A stretch of DNA of 64,000 nucleotides from NCBI GenBank assembly GCA_015179025.1, contig WHUX01000026.1:1-64000 (forward strand), in the 5' to 3' direction. Shown in pieces: positions 23,147 to 34,025 of the stretch. A model generated the notes under the pieces. It was not told where the DNA came from, searched no databases, and saw only the letters and a list, made by a program, of their open reading frames with translations. The DNA comes from Terfezia claveryi (taxonomy: Eukaryota > Ascomycota > Pezizomycetes > Pezizales > Pezizaceae). A program made the position numbers and the translations under genes. Position 1 is the stretch's first letter. Each line of letters opens with the position of its first letter.

Positions 23147-24762
23147 ATGCATTGGCAATGGTTATCTCATAATTCCTATAACAACCTGGTGGAACAAGCG
23201 TTGGCATTAGGACGAAGCACTTCTGATATTCCTAACCTTATTCCAACTTATGCTCAGTGGGGAAACCTCCTCACTGAAGGTTATAAGGCAGATCCTGCAT
23301 TTTCAAAGATTATCTCATCTCCTCTCCGCAATGGTTATTGTACTCGTCATGGTATTCTTTACTATACTTACAATGATCAGGTCCGTCTCTGCATCCCTAA
23401 TACCTGGTTATGCAACCTTCATATCAAGAATATCCTCCTCGAAAAATACCATACATCCCTTAGTCATCCTGGATTTACCAAGATGTATCACGCACTCAGC
23501 AACAACTTCTTTTGGCCTAAGATGGGAAGAGATATCCGTTTGTACTGTCAGACATGTGCTACATGTCAAACAACAAAGAACTCGACTCAAAAGCCTTATG
23601 GCCTCCTCCATCCTCTTCCTATTCCTAGTAAGCCATTTACACATCTTACTATGGACTTTCTTGCCCTTCCTCCTGTTAAACTCAGCCCCTCCAATGTAGT
23701 GGTGGATCACGTTTGGACAATAGTATGCGACTCACCAAGTATACTATTATCATCCCTCTACAAACTGGATATACTGCCAACATGTTAGTCAACAACTACA
23801 TGAATCATGTATATCCTCACTTCGGATATCCAGAAGATATTGTTACAGATCAGGATGTTCTCTTCACCTCTAGTGTTTGGAAGTCATTCTGCCTTATCAA
23901 CAATATTCATCAATCTATGTCTACCTCCTACCACCCGGAATCAGATGGTCAGTCTGAGATTGCTAATAAAGCAATCTTAACTATCTTACGAGCCAAACAG
24001 GAAGAACATGGCGGCAGTTGGATGCCAGCTATTCCTCTCGTCATGGAAGCTATAACAATACCGTGGATGCAACTAGGGGCACTACCCCTCATACTTTGTC
24101 TTTCGATTCTCTCCTACTTATCAAGATACTCCAGTTCACTCCGATATTCCTACACCAAGGCCAGATGGTTTAACGCAAGCTTTATGGTCTGCTGTGCAGG
24201 AAAAGATGAATACTAGTCGAGTTGAGATGACTAGGCAAGCTAATAAAAAGAGAAGAGCTAGTCCTGAGTATAAGATCGGTGACCTTGTCAAAATTCATCA
24301 TTTGCATTCAGTAGAGAATCTCAGTACTTTAAGTTGGAACCTATCTTCCTCGGTCCCTACAAGATCCTCGCCATCTATCCAGACATTGACAACTATACTA
24401 TCGAAACCTCTCTTGCCCCCTCTGGACATATCAAAGTCCATACTTCTCTCCTTGCACCATGGCATATTAACCCTGATAACACCTTCCCAGCAAGGGCCTT
24501 GCCGAAGCCAGGTCCTGTCGAACGGGATGTTTTAGGCCCAAGGTATGAGTTTGAACGTATTATCAAACACGTTGTCAAAAAGAATGGTAGTACTTTGTAC
24601 TTCATCAAGTGGCAAGGTTGGGGAAATGAGGATAATACTTGGGAACCGGCAGACAATATCCTAGCTGATGCAGTGCAAAAGTATTGGGAAAACTTGTCAT
24701 TTGGGGTAAGCAGATTAAGAAGCGTAGGTATAGGCGTGGGAACAAGCAATAATTTCTTTTAG
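23147..24762 (+). pseudogene. pol: Integrase and chromodomain of element C
   Basis: The HHCC region is SHPGFTKMYHALSNNFFWPK followed by CATCQTTKNS (about 23460-23585). The catalytic core shows Asp in TMDFLALP (about 23650), Asp in VTDQDVLFTSS (about 23843) and Glu in HPESDGQSE (about 23934). Frame changes near 23720, 24060 and 24310 split it. A chromodomain (ERIIKHVVKKNGSTLYFIKW then EDNTWEPADNI) lies at about 24550-24665 and would direct integration to modified histone tails. The last ORF stops at 24760-24762. Confidence 0.87.
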
Positions 24763-24854
24763 TTTCATTTAGGTTTGATATTTTCGATATTTTTTTCCTC
24801 CTATTAATTCTGTGGCCTATTTTCTAGTGAAGGATTTTCTTAAGAAGGGAAGGA

Positions 24855-25842
24855 TGTAAGGAATACTTGTTTTTCTCCTTACTATAAGTCTTGTTTGAAC
24901 GTTGGAATCTCTTTGGCTATTTTTAGGATTTTCTTTAGCTAATGTTTAGGACGCATTTTACTTGTTTAGGTATTTCCCTCAGTTGGATTAGTATATAGAT
25001 TACTTATGTATTAGTGTTGTCTTTCTTTAGCACATTATCTCTTTCCTTTATCACTGACTCATTACTGACATGTTTTATGTGGTCAGCAAGCTAACCACTT
25101 TCTCCTGTTCCAGTTGCATCAGCAAGAAAAAAGTGGCATCGGGACGCCAGGTGGTGTCTTCAGGAGACAGGGTTGTCTCTTGTGTCATTTGTGTCTTTGA
25201 TGTCTCCTGGGTGTCTCCTGAGTGTCTCCTATGTGTCTCCTGGTGTCTCCCAGTATCTCCAGGAGACACCAGGAGACATTCTGCCAATCATGGAGATACA
25301 TCTTGTCTCCAGTGGCATTACTGTCTCTAGAGACACTAGAGACAAACTATTTTCTTTCCTGATGTGCCTATCTTGTTCGGCAACTGATGTCATGTCTTAT
25401 TCTCTATTCTATTGTCAGCCTCGTTTCTATTACTTTCTCTGGCGTCATCTATGATACAGAACGTATCTAGAATGAGCTATCTTGTATCCATTATAATCAG
25501 GTATCATAATGAGTCTTGATGATTGTCCTTACATGAGTTCGTTTAGACTCATAGCCTTAGAAATCTAGTGTCTATTAAAGACCTTATTTCCGCGACCTCT
25601 AGATAGGACAGGATCTCTTTCAGTACCATCTAGTCGAGCAACATCAGAATATACAAGCTACACCGGTAATATTCTTTCTCCAGATCTCCATGACTCTCCC
25701 GAACACCCCCCGAATACACCAACAGCCAGCCACTCTTTGGGACTCCTGTATAGGACCTAGACGGTGTGCTTAGCTGCCCAACCACGTTGGTAGAGCCGTG
25801 TTCATCTCAGGAATACCTCTACTAACTTGGCCCACACTTACA
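24855..25842 (+). repeat. 3' LTR of element C with MITE3
   Basis: It starts TGTAAGGAATACTTG just after the purine tract AAGAAGGGAAGGA and ends TTACA. It is 988 bp, exactly 250 bp longer than the 5' LTR. The excess is MITE3 (248 bp) plus its 2-bp TSD. MITE3 therefore arrived after element C. Confidence 0.95.
25117..25364 (-). mobile_element. MITE3 (248 bp, inverted)
   Basis: It begins CATCAGCAAGAAAAAAGTGG and ends TTTCTTTCCTGATG, so it is in the reverse orientation to MITE2 and has the same length. The empty site is the 5' LTR of C: CCAGTTGCCTATC. Here TG stands on each side (25115-25116 and 25365-25366). This is the cleanest evidence in the window for the MITE's ends and its 2-bp TSD. Confidence 0.95.
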
Positions 25843-25847
25843 AGTTG

Positions 25848-28783
25848 CAATCTGCCCTTCCCACGCACGGTCCACAAGACATGACAATTGAGTTAGAAGA
25901 AGGAAAGAGTCCCCCGTCAGGAAAACTATACCTCCTCTCCCCTGATGAATTGGAGCTTCTCAAAGAATACCTAGGTGAGATGCTCCGAACCGGCAAGATA
26001 AGACCAAGCAAAAGCAGTGCTGGCGCTCCTATATTCTTCGCCAAACAGCCAAATGGCAAGCTCAGAATAGTCGTAGACTATAGAGGGCTCAATGCCATAA
26101 CCAAAAAAGACAAGTATCCCTACCACTTAAGACTACCCTAATGAACAAGTTGGTACTTCACAGGTTTTCTCTAAACTCGATCTCAAACTCGGGTTTAACC
26201 TACTTAGAATACCAGCAGGAGACGAGTGGAAAACAGCATTCAAGACAAGATATGGCTTATACAAATATACAGTTATGCCTTTTGAGCTAACTAATGCGCC
26301 ATCTGTTTTCCAGCGACATGTTAACAATATTCTATCGGAACGAATTGACCGAGGAATAGTTGTATACATTGATGATATCCTATTTATACCCAAACAGAGG
26401 AAGAAATATTGAGCTTGTTCGTTGGGTACTGCAGAAACTAACGGAGAATAACCTTGGTATCAACATAGACAAGTGTATCTTCCATGTCCCAGAAGTGAAT
26501 TCGTGGGATTTAAAGTAGGTACAAAGGGGATACAAATGGGGCAGAAGAAAGTCGAGGACATCCTCGCCTGGCAGGCTCCTCAGAACGTCAAAGAGTGCAG
26601 AGGTTTATTGGTTTTGCTAATTTCTATCGCTGGTTTATTCAAGGCTTTAGTAGTTGGCTTTGCAGATTCAGACACTAACGCACAATGGAGTTCCTGGAAC
26701 TGGACACAGCAGTGTCAACAGGCCTTCAATGAGTTAAAATATAGGTTCACTACTGCTCCAATACTATGCCATTATCACCCAGAACAACCGAAAATGATCG
26801 TGACAGACGCGTCTGATCTAGCCAAAGCTGGTATTCTATCCCAAAAAGAACCGGATGGTCGTTGGCACCCAGTGGCGCACTATTCAAACGTTTTATCCCA
26901 GTAGAACTTAATTACGATATCCATGATAAAGAGATGGTCGTAATTGTCAATTGTTTCCAGGAATGGAGACATTTTCTCATGGGTGCCCTGGAGGAGATAA
27001 TTGTGTATACGGACCACAAGAACCTTGAGTACTTTAATTCCACTAAGATACTCAATTGAAGGCAGGCCAGATGGGCAGAAATACTAAGCCAGTTTAATTT
27101 TAGAATCATCTACCGCCCAGGTGATAAAAATGGCAAAGCAGATGCACTTTCTCGTCAGGTTGATCCTGACCTTAAAGGAGGGGGAGAGAAGCAGGACCAC
27201 ACGATTCTGATGTTCAAACCTGGTCAATTTCAACTAGGAACAAGTGAGGAGAGTCTAGTAACGCGCTGCATTATGGCAGTGAAGGCCTCACAAACGGAAG
27301 AATCAAGTTGGTCAAAGGAGATCCAAGAGGCTGGCCTCAAGGATAACAAGTGGTTAGGGATTCGGAACGCGTTGAAGTTTGGCAAGGAGTATCCTGGACT
27401 CGATTATTATGGTTTAGAAGATGACATGGTAACCTATGAACGTCGCCTATATATACCTGACAACAATTCCCTTAAGTTGAAAGTGGCTTTCCAAAGTCAT
27501 GATGCTAAAGTTGCAGGTCATTTCGGACGTGACAAGACCCTCGAGCTAATGAAACGAAATTACTACTGGCCTAACATGGAAGACTGGGTACGAAACTACG
27601 TTTGCACATGCGATGCTTGTCAAAGAAACAAGACTGCAAGACACAAGAAATATGGCAAGCTTGTACCTCTTCTAATCCCCTATAGGCCGTGGGAACACAT
27701 TTCGATGGATTTCATCACTGATTTACCACCAGTCAAAGGGTACAATCAGATCTGGGTTATTGTTGATAGGTTTACTAAGATGTCGCATTTCATTCCTTTA
27801 AAGAACCGGAAGGCAAAAGAGTTGGCTGGGATATTTGTTAAGGAGGTTTGGAGGCTACACGGATTACCAAAGAGGGTTGTTTCGGATCGGGATTCGGTTT
27901 TTACAAGTTCGTTTTGGATGCAGGTAATGTGGTTATTAGGAGTTGAGTTGGATAAGTTCTCGGCATATCACCCCCAGACTGATGGTCAAACCGAACGAGT
28001 CAACCAGACCCTCGAGCATTATCTACGGACGTATTGCTGTTGGGATCAGGATGACTGGGTCGAGTTATTACCATTTGCCGAGTTCTGTTATAATAACACT
28101 GTCCACTCTAGTACTAAACTCACACCATTCTTCACCGCTTATGCTCAACACCCAGAAAATAATTTCCAGAACCCAACCGAAGCCTCAACTGAATTGAACA
28201 ACCCTGAGGCAGTCAAGACAGTCGAAACCTTGGATGCAATGAGAGAGGCTATGAGGGAGAACATGAAAGCAGCGCAGGACCGGATATCCAAATACTACAA
28301 TCTCAAGGTAGCAGAGAAGGAACTGACATTCAAAGTGGGAGATTAGGTTATGGTCAACGCAAAGAACATCAAAACAAGGTGTCCGACCAAGAAGCTTGAC
28401 TACAAGTTACAAGGGAAGTTTAGAATTAAACGGCTTATTGGCACTTATGCCTATGAGTTAGAGCTTCCCCCAAGTATAGGCAAAACTCACCCAGTTTTTC
28501 ATATTAGTTTGTTGGAACCCTACCACCTTAATACGATTGCCGGCAGACGCTCACCAACACCCCCTCCAGTCGACCTCGAAGAATGGAATACCAGGTAGAA
28601 AAGGTTAGGACGAGTGAGCTCAGGAAGGGACGGGTTATGTATTTAGTCTCTTGGAAGGGTTACGGTCCTGATGACGACACATGGGAACCATATGAGAACC
28701 TGAAGCATGGAGCAGCCGATTTAATTCGAAAATTCCATCTGGATAATCCTCGTAAGCCTCGGGACCCTGATGTTATCTTGTGA
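25848..28783 (+). pseudogene. pol: Pol of element B, part 2 (RT to chromodomain)
   Basis: It resumes in frame with part 1. RT (25870-26660) is broken by several one-base deletions around 26120, 26380, 26405, 26494 and 26595. RNase H follows to about 27130. ORF 27210-28346 contains a complete integrase: GHFGRDKTLELMKRNYYWP and CDACQRNK, then Asp in MDFITDLP (about 27704), Asp in VSDRDSVFTSS (about 27880) and Glu in QTDGQTERVNQ (about 27978). TAG at 28344-28346 replaces Trp. The chromodomain (VEKVRTSELRKGRVMYLVSW, then DDDTWEPYENLK) ends with TGA at 28781-28783 after a one-base loss near 28583. Confidence 0.9.
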
Positions 28784-29026
28784 GGATTTTTCTTTTTTTC
28801 CTATTATTAGGCATTAGGTTTTTTAATTATCTTTACGTTTTTGTTTTACCTGTATTTCTTATGCCATATTGTCCCAGGGGTGCAAAGAGACGTACGCAGC
28901 TATGTTTTGGCTGTTGTATATAAGGACTGGTCCTCAAGCCCCATCCATTGTTGTTAGTAGCAATAATGATTCTGATTGCATGATCAATTAGGTTCTTGCA
29001 GACAAGAACCTTAAGGGGGGAGGCAC
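28784..29026 (+). promoter_or_regulatory. 3' untranslated region, hairpin and polypurine tract of element B
   Basis: After the Pol stop comes a leader to the 3' LTR with a GAGGAC-like inverted repeat near 28920 and a stem AGGTTCTTG / CAAGAACCT (28990-28998 and 29003-29011, loop CAGA). The purine tract AAGGGGGGAGGCAC abuts the LTR at 29027. It would prime plus-strand DNA synthesis. The same hairpin precedes the tract in A, D and E. Confidence 0.75.
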
Positions 29027-30482
29027 TGTCACGGGGTGACATCCAGCCCTACCAAAGTACTTGGGCCCTTATAGAACGACCCTAGAATCTATATGAACTC
29101 TAGGTACACTCTTAGCAGTGTGGTGCAAACGTTTCTAATACTTATCTATAAGAGTTAAGTATATGAAACGGGTATGAACCTCGGAGTGGTTTATAATCAT
29201 CCTAGATGGTTAAGACCCTTATGGAACGTCCATAGACCCTTGAGGGAGCTACGGTTTAAGTTTCATAAGAATCCGATTAACGGTTCAATAGTTATACTCA
29301 GATTAATATGCTGACTATATGCATATATATGCTAGCTATATTAGCTGTTACCCTGAAGTCTTGGCGTTACCCTGAATATTGAATTATTACCCTGAACTGC
29401 AGGAAAATAATTCAGTAAAAATAACTAAAAAAATGAAGGACCGAGGGCGCACTTTAGACCAAAGTGCGTCCGGTGACACTATAAGGGAGTGCGCCCAGGA
29501 CAGAGGCCAAAGGTAGGGCCAAAACATAAAGTTCTCCGAATTTAATGTTTCAAGGTTCTATCTAGGCCTACTCTTCGTCCTGATTCCATTTCTGCAATCC
29601 TTTTATGATCGGAGTTAAACTCATGGAGATATAAGACTTTTAATATGGTCATATAGGTCACGAGGAGGTTTACTTATTATTGGTAATAACTCCGTGAATA
29701 ATTTGGGTATCGCAATAAACTAAGATTCTATAATCTTCTATGCGTTGATACCTTTCCAATGGTAATCTACTTGTGACCCACGGTTCTCTATTCATAGAGT
29801 TATGTGCAGTTGAAAATTATTTTCAATGACACTAGACACTATTAAGTGAATATTGCCGGAAACATAATTAGATGCTTCGGATATTGTCGGATGGTAATTC
29901 GATAGTATCGGGGATTGGTAACGTATCTGGAATTGAATTTAGTTGTCTCGGATAAGAATTCTTTAATGGGATAAGCGAGCTATAACGAAGTATGTATAAC
30001 ATGTAGACATGGGAATATTCTCTACGTTCGGGTTAGTAACCTGTGACAATGAGTGCAGATAGCAACTGCATTAACAAAGGTGTGGATGGCATAACACTTA
30101 GGAAGAAATTCCAAGGTGACTGGTAGGCCCGCGTTTTATAAAATATTTTTATCATAAGAATATCTATGAACACCGCGGGATATAAATAGTGCAAGTAGTT
30201 CGGGTTGAATTTATTCTACCACTAGCGAGTATTCGAAAGCAAGAGCACCTCGAGTATACGAAGCCTACAAAGTTCTAAGTCTTGTGTTAACTTTACGTTC
30301 AAGCGATATTGGATTTATTTTATGTTGCGAAATAAGATCCGTCGTGAGGAACTATTATTGGATTGAACTTTACTGCTCTAGGATTGATATTCTGTGTTGC
30401 GCAATAGATATTGTTGCGGCAGGAAATTACGGCCGTCCTAATAGTTGCAAGAGTGCTATCAGTCAATAGGGCCCCCGTGACA
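29027..30482 (+). repeat. 3' LTR of element B
   Basis: This 1456-bp LTR starts TGTCACGGGGTGACA and ends CCCCCGTGACA, followed by the TSD CCTAT. It pairs with 12578-14039. A tandem-element reading (LTR, short body, LTR) is excluded because the body after it is the tail of A. Confidence 0.95.
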
Positions 30483-30816
30483 CCTATAAGTTAGAGCTTC
30501 CCCAAGTACAGGCAAAACTCACCCAGTTTTTCATATTAGTTTGTTGGAACCCTACCACCTTAATACGATTGCCGGCAGACGCTCACCAATACCCCCTCCA
30601 GTCGACCTCGAAGAATCGGAACACCAGGTGGAAAAGGTTAGGATGAGTGAGCTCAGGAAGGGACGGGTTATGTATTTAGTCTCTTGGAAGGGTTACGGTC
30701 CTGATGACGACACCTGGGAACCATATGAGAACCTGAAGGATGGAGCAGCCGATTTAATTCGAAAATTCTATCTGGATAATCCTTGTAAGCCTCGGGACCC
30801 TGATGTTATCTTGTAA
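30483..30816 (+). pseudogene. pol: Pol of element A, part 3 (integrase C-terminus and chromodomain)
   Basis: This is the tail of A's Pol after the B insertion. One C is missing in the run after GAGCTTCC near 30500. The chromodomain (VEKVRMSELRKGRVMYLVSW, DDDTWEPYENLKD) lies at about 30625-30755. The stop is TAA (30814-30816), where B has TGA. Confidence 0.9.
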
Positions 30817-31060
30817 GGATTTTTCTTTTTTTCCTATTATTAGGCATTAGGTTTTTTGAATTATCTTTATGTTTTTGTTTTACCTGTATTTCTTATGCCA
30901 TATTGTCCCAGGGGTGCAATGAAACGTACGCAGCTATGTTTTGGCTGTCGTACATGAGGACTGGTCCTCAAGCCCCATCCATTGTTGTTAGTAGCAATAA
31001 TGATTCTGATTGCATGATCAAATAGGTTCTTGCGGACAAGAACCTTAAGGGGGGAGGCAC
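30817..31060 (+). promoter_or_regulatory. 3' untranslated region, hairpin and polypurine tract of element A
   Basis: This segment holds a GAGGACTGGTCCTC palindrome near 30956, a perfect 9-bp stem AGGTTCTTG / CAAGAACCT at 31024-31032 and 31037-31045 with loop CGGA, and the tract AAGGGGGGAGGCAC ending at 31060. Confidence 0.75.
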
Positions 31061-32520
31061 TGTCACGGGGTGACATCCAGCCCTCCAAAGGTACTTGGGC
31101 CCTTATAGAACGACCCTAGGATCTATATAGACTCTAGGTACACTCTGAGCAGTGTGGTGCAAACGTTTCTAATACTTGACTATAAGAGTTAAGTATATGA
31201 AACGGGTATGAACCTCAGAAGTGGTTTATAATCATCCCAGATGGTTAAGACCCTTATGGAACGGCCATAGACCCTTGAGGGAGCTACGGTTTAAGTTTCA
31301 TAAGTATCCGATTAATAGTTCAATAGTTATACCCAGATCAATATGCTGGCTATATGCATACATATACTAGCTAATAGCTGTTACCCTGAAGTCTTGGCGT
31401 TACCCTGAATTACTCATTATTACCCTGAACTTAAGGAAAATAATTCGGTAAAAATAACTAAAAAAATGAAGGACCGAGGGCGCACTTTAGACCAAAGTGC
31501 GTCCGGTGACACTATAAGGGAGTGCGCCCAAGACAAAGGCCAAAGGTAGGGCCAAAACATAAAGTTCTCCGAATTTAATGTTTCAAGGTTCTATCTAGGC
31601 CTACTCTTCGTCCTGATTCGATTTCTGCAATCCTTTTTATGATCGGAGTTAAACCCATGGAGATATAAGACTTTTAACATGGTCATATAGGTCCACGAGG
31701 AGGTTTACTTATTATTGGTAATAACTCTGTAAATAATCTGGGCATTGAGATAAACTAAGATTCTATAATCTTCTATGCGTTGATACCTTTCCAATGGTAA
31801 TCTACTTGTGACCCACGGTTCTCTATTCATAGAGTTATGTGCAGTTGAAAATTATTTTCAATGGACACTAGACACTATTAAGTGAATATTGCTGGAAACA
31901 TAATTAGATGCCTTCGAATATTGTCGGATGGTAATTCGATAGTATCGGGGATTGGTAACGTATCTGAAATTGAATTTAGTTGTCTCGGATAAGAATTCTT
32001 TAATGGGATAAGCGAGCTATAAGCGAAGTACGTATAACCTGCAGACATGGGAATATTCTCTACGTTCGGGTTAGTAACCTGTGACAATGCGTGCAGATGG
32101 CAACTGCGTTAACAAAGGTGTGGATGGCATAACACTTAGGAAGAAATTCCAAGGTGACAGATAGGCCCGCGTTTTATAAAATATTTTTATCATAAGAATA
32201 TCTACAAATACTACGGGATATAAATAGTGCAAGTAGTTCCGGTTTAATTTATTCTACCATCAGCGAGTATTCGAAAGCAAGAGCACCTTGAGTATACGAA
32301 GCCTACAAAGTTCTAAGTCTTGTGTTAACTTTACGTTCAAGTGACATAGGATTTATTTTGTATTGCGAAATAAGATCCGCCGTGAGGGACTACAGTTGGA
32401 TTGAACTTTACTGCTATAGGATTGATATTCTGTGTTGCGGAATAGATATCGTTGTAGCAGCAAATTACGGCCATCCTAATAGTTGCAAGATCGCTATCAG
32501 TCAATAGGGCCCCCATGACA
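31061..32520 (+). repeat. 3' LTR of element A
   Basis: It is 1460 bp, starting TGTCACGGGG and ending CCCCCATGACA. The U3 has the variants of D's LTRs (for example GCTGGCTATATGCATACATA near 31350), unlike A's 5' LTR. The TATAAATAG box is present near 32219. Confidence 0.93.
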
Positions 32521-32565
32521 CTAATAGTTGCAAGAGCGCTATCAGTTAATAGGGCCCCCATAACA
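32521..32565 (+). repeat. 45-bp duplication of the LTR end
   Basis: The last 45 bp of the LTR, from CTAATAGTTGCAAGA to the terminal CA, are repeated with a few substitutions. The TSD ACACC (32566-32570) follows the second copy, so the duplication lies inside the insertion and happened after it or during it. Confidence 0.85.
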
Positions 32566-32570
32566 ACACC

Positions 32571-32606
32571 ACCTGGTGTCCCGATGCCACTTTTTTCTTG
32601 CTGATG
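32571..32606 (+). mobile_element. MITE1, right part
   Basis: These 36 bp complete MITE1 and end CTTGCTGATG. The TSD CA follows at 32607-32608. Together with 5039-5250 this gives 248 bp. Confidence 0.85.
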
Positions 32607-33032
32607 CATCTAATACCCTCTAGGTATTTTGATGAAGACTCTCTAATGGTAGCAGACTCGGATACAGAAAGTACAGAGGACGGTGTGCCAACTATACTTA
32701 TTGTGAATAGCATTGGAGAAGATAGATACAGTCTGGCAAGTGACAGATATAATAGATTAATCAAGGAGGTCAAAGATGATAATAGAGATAGTAAAAATAC
32801 TAAGAATGATACTGAGGCTAGCGAACATAAGGATGATACTGAGGCTGGTAAATATAAAGATAATACTGAGGCTAGTGAACATGAGGAGGATAATATCCAA
32901 GATTATGAAGATAATGATAAGGATAATAATGATTCGGAGAACAAGGATGATAGTAATAGTAAGGTAGAAGATAAGGTTTCTAAGGATGAGTTGTATTATA
33001 TAGTCAGAAGGAATATTTTGTTTGAATTATAG
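32607..33032 (+). pseudogene. acidic ORF downstream of MITE1, host-locus remnant
   Basis: It is open to a TAG at 33030-33032. The protein is rich in Asp, Glu, Asn and Lys, with repeats of a DTEASEHKD-like unit (near 32808-32885) and no recognised domain. It is in frame with 4884-5038 across the nested insertions. The repeats suggest a disordered region. A start codon here would lie inside MITE1, so the ORF as it stands is probably not a gene by itself. Confidence 0.4.
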
Positions 33033-34025
33033 TTAGGTATATTTTTTTGGGTTGGGGTATGAAGATGGTAAGTATAGGTTGGAGTACATAGGAGGTCTAG
33101 TTTTATTATAAATATTTTGAAAGAGGATTAGAGTAGAGGTCTGTAATATTATTTTTTGGAGGTAAATAAGGAATGTATTTATTGTCAGTTAGAAGTGGAA
33201 AATTGTATTTTTTATATATCAGCTATGGTATGGTTGTATAGATTAGTATATAGAGCTAAATATCTGAGTTAAAAGAAGCAGAAACCTAAGTGGAATATAG
33301 TTTGCTTACATGCCATTAATAGCTGTAAGCATAAGTGATTATTGCAGGAGAGCTTGTACCAACTGAGTTAGTTTAGTTGCTGGCCAACCAGACTAATCTC
33401 AGAAAGTCATAATGCAGTCTGTAATATATAAGAATTGGAATCGGAGTCATATGTAGAAGCCAAGCTTACCAAGCATGCCAACTAGACTAACCAAGTGCCA
33501 ATATGGTAACTGTCAGCTGGAGGTTATATTAAGATAGCAATAACATAAGAGAGCATGCTTGCAGTTTGGGGTGTACTCATCTTGACATAGATATAGAGGT
33601 TGTATAGCTAATAGAATAGTGGAGTCCAGATGGGGATATCGGAGTAGTTATGCAAACAAGCAAGACAGTTGTATCCAGAGATAGACTGTAGGGGATAACA
33701 ATAGGAATAGTATTCAATGAAGAACATTGGAGGTTACTCATAATGACGCATGATACTGAAAGGCCTGCATCATGACATAGACTATGGAATGCTAGCGTTA
33801 TGGCACTATTTGAGGGCAAGAATGGGAATACGGTATCTGGAGATAGATATATGAGGGAAACTGTAATAATGGGTACTACTAAGATGCTGGCATCAAGGCA
33901 TGGACTACAGAGTGCTAGTGCTATAGCATAGACTGCCAAAGGCTGGCGCCAGAATGACAATAACTGTTTGGGGCCTGTCGTTAACTATTAGTTTGTCTTT
34001 AGTTGCACTAGTGACATTGGGTGAC
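33033..34025. other. AT-rich non-coding spacer
   Basis: No gene is supported. Between about 33600 and 33940 two degraded direct repeats of about 150 bp can be seen, each with a GAGATAGA word and a GGAATGCTAG/GAGTGCTAG word. This suggests an old tandem duplication. A hydrophobic minus-strand frame at 33577-33960 runs through the same repeats and lacks any domain. Confidence 0.5.

Larger units (their letters stand above)
17169..25842 (+). mobile_element. Gypsy chromovirus element C (inside B)
   Basis: It is a different Gypsy family from A/B/D/E. It begins TGTAAGGAATACTTG and ends CACACTTACA, with AGTTG on each side (17164-17168 and 25843-25847). It is 8674 bp, or about 8.4 kb without MITE3. 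The order is LTR, Gag with a mutated CCHC, protease, RT, RNase H, a long Ser/Pro-rich linker with a second CCHC, integrase, chromodomain, polypurine tract (AAGAAGGGAAGGA), LTR. Several frameshifts break gag, RT and integrase. Confidence 0.93.
12578..30482 (+). mobile_element. Gypsy chromovirus element B (inside A)
   Basis: It is the same family as A and is inserted in A's pol. CCTAT lies directly before (12573-12577) and after (30483-30487), so the 5-bp TSD is exact. Without element C it is about 9.2 kb. Gag and the first third of Pol keep a single reading frame and carry only stops. The second half has several one-base deletions. The integrase region is the best-preserved part. Confidence 0.95.
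5251..32565 (+). mobile_element. Gypsy chromovirus element A (outer element of nest 1)
   Basis: This is a Ty3/Gypsy LTR retrotransposon inserted in MITE1. ACACC lies before the first LTR start (5246-5250, again at 5411-5415) and after the end (32566-32570). Without element B, MITE2 and the end duplications it is about 8.9 kb; relatives are about 9.2 kb, and the gap is explained by a deletion in the 5' LTR. The order is LTR, Gag, UAG, protease, RT, RNase H, integrase, chromodomain, hairpin, polypurine tract, LTR. Stops and frameshifts in gag and pol make it non-autonomous. Confidence 0.92.

Noticed and set aside
29027..32520. Tandem copies of a short Gypsy element (LTR, 0.6 kb, LTR)
   Set aside because: The segment between the LTRs is the pol tail of A, and the CCTAT duplication pairs 12577 with 30483, so this is nesting and not tandem duplication.
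33577..33960. Minus-strand hydrophobic ORF of 127 codons, possibly a membrane protein
   Set aside because: It runs through degraded direct repeats in AT-rich DNA, has no recognisable domain and no supporting context.
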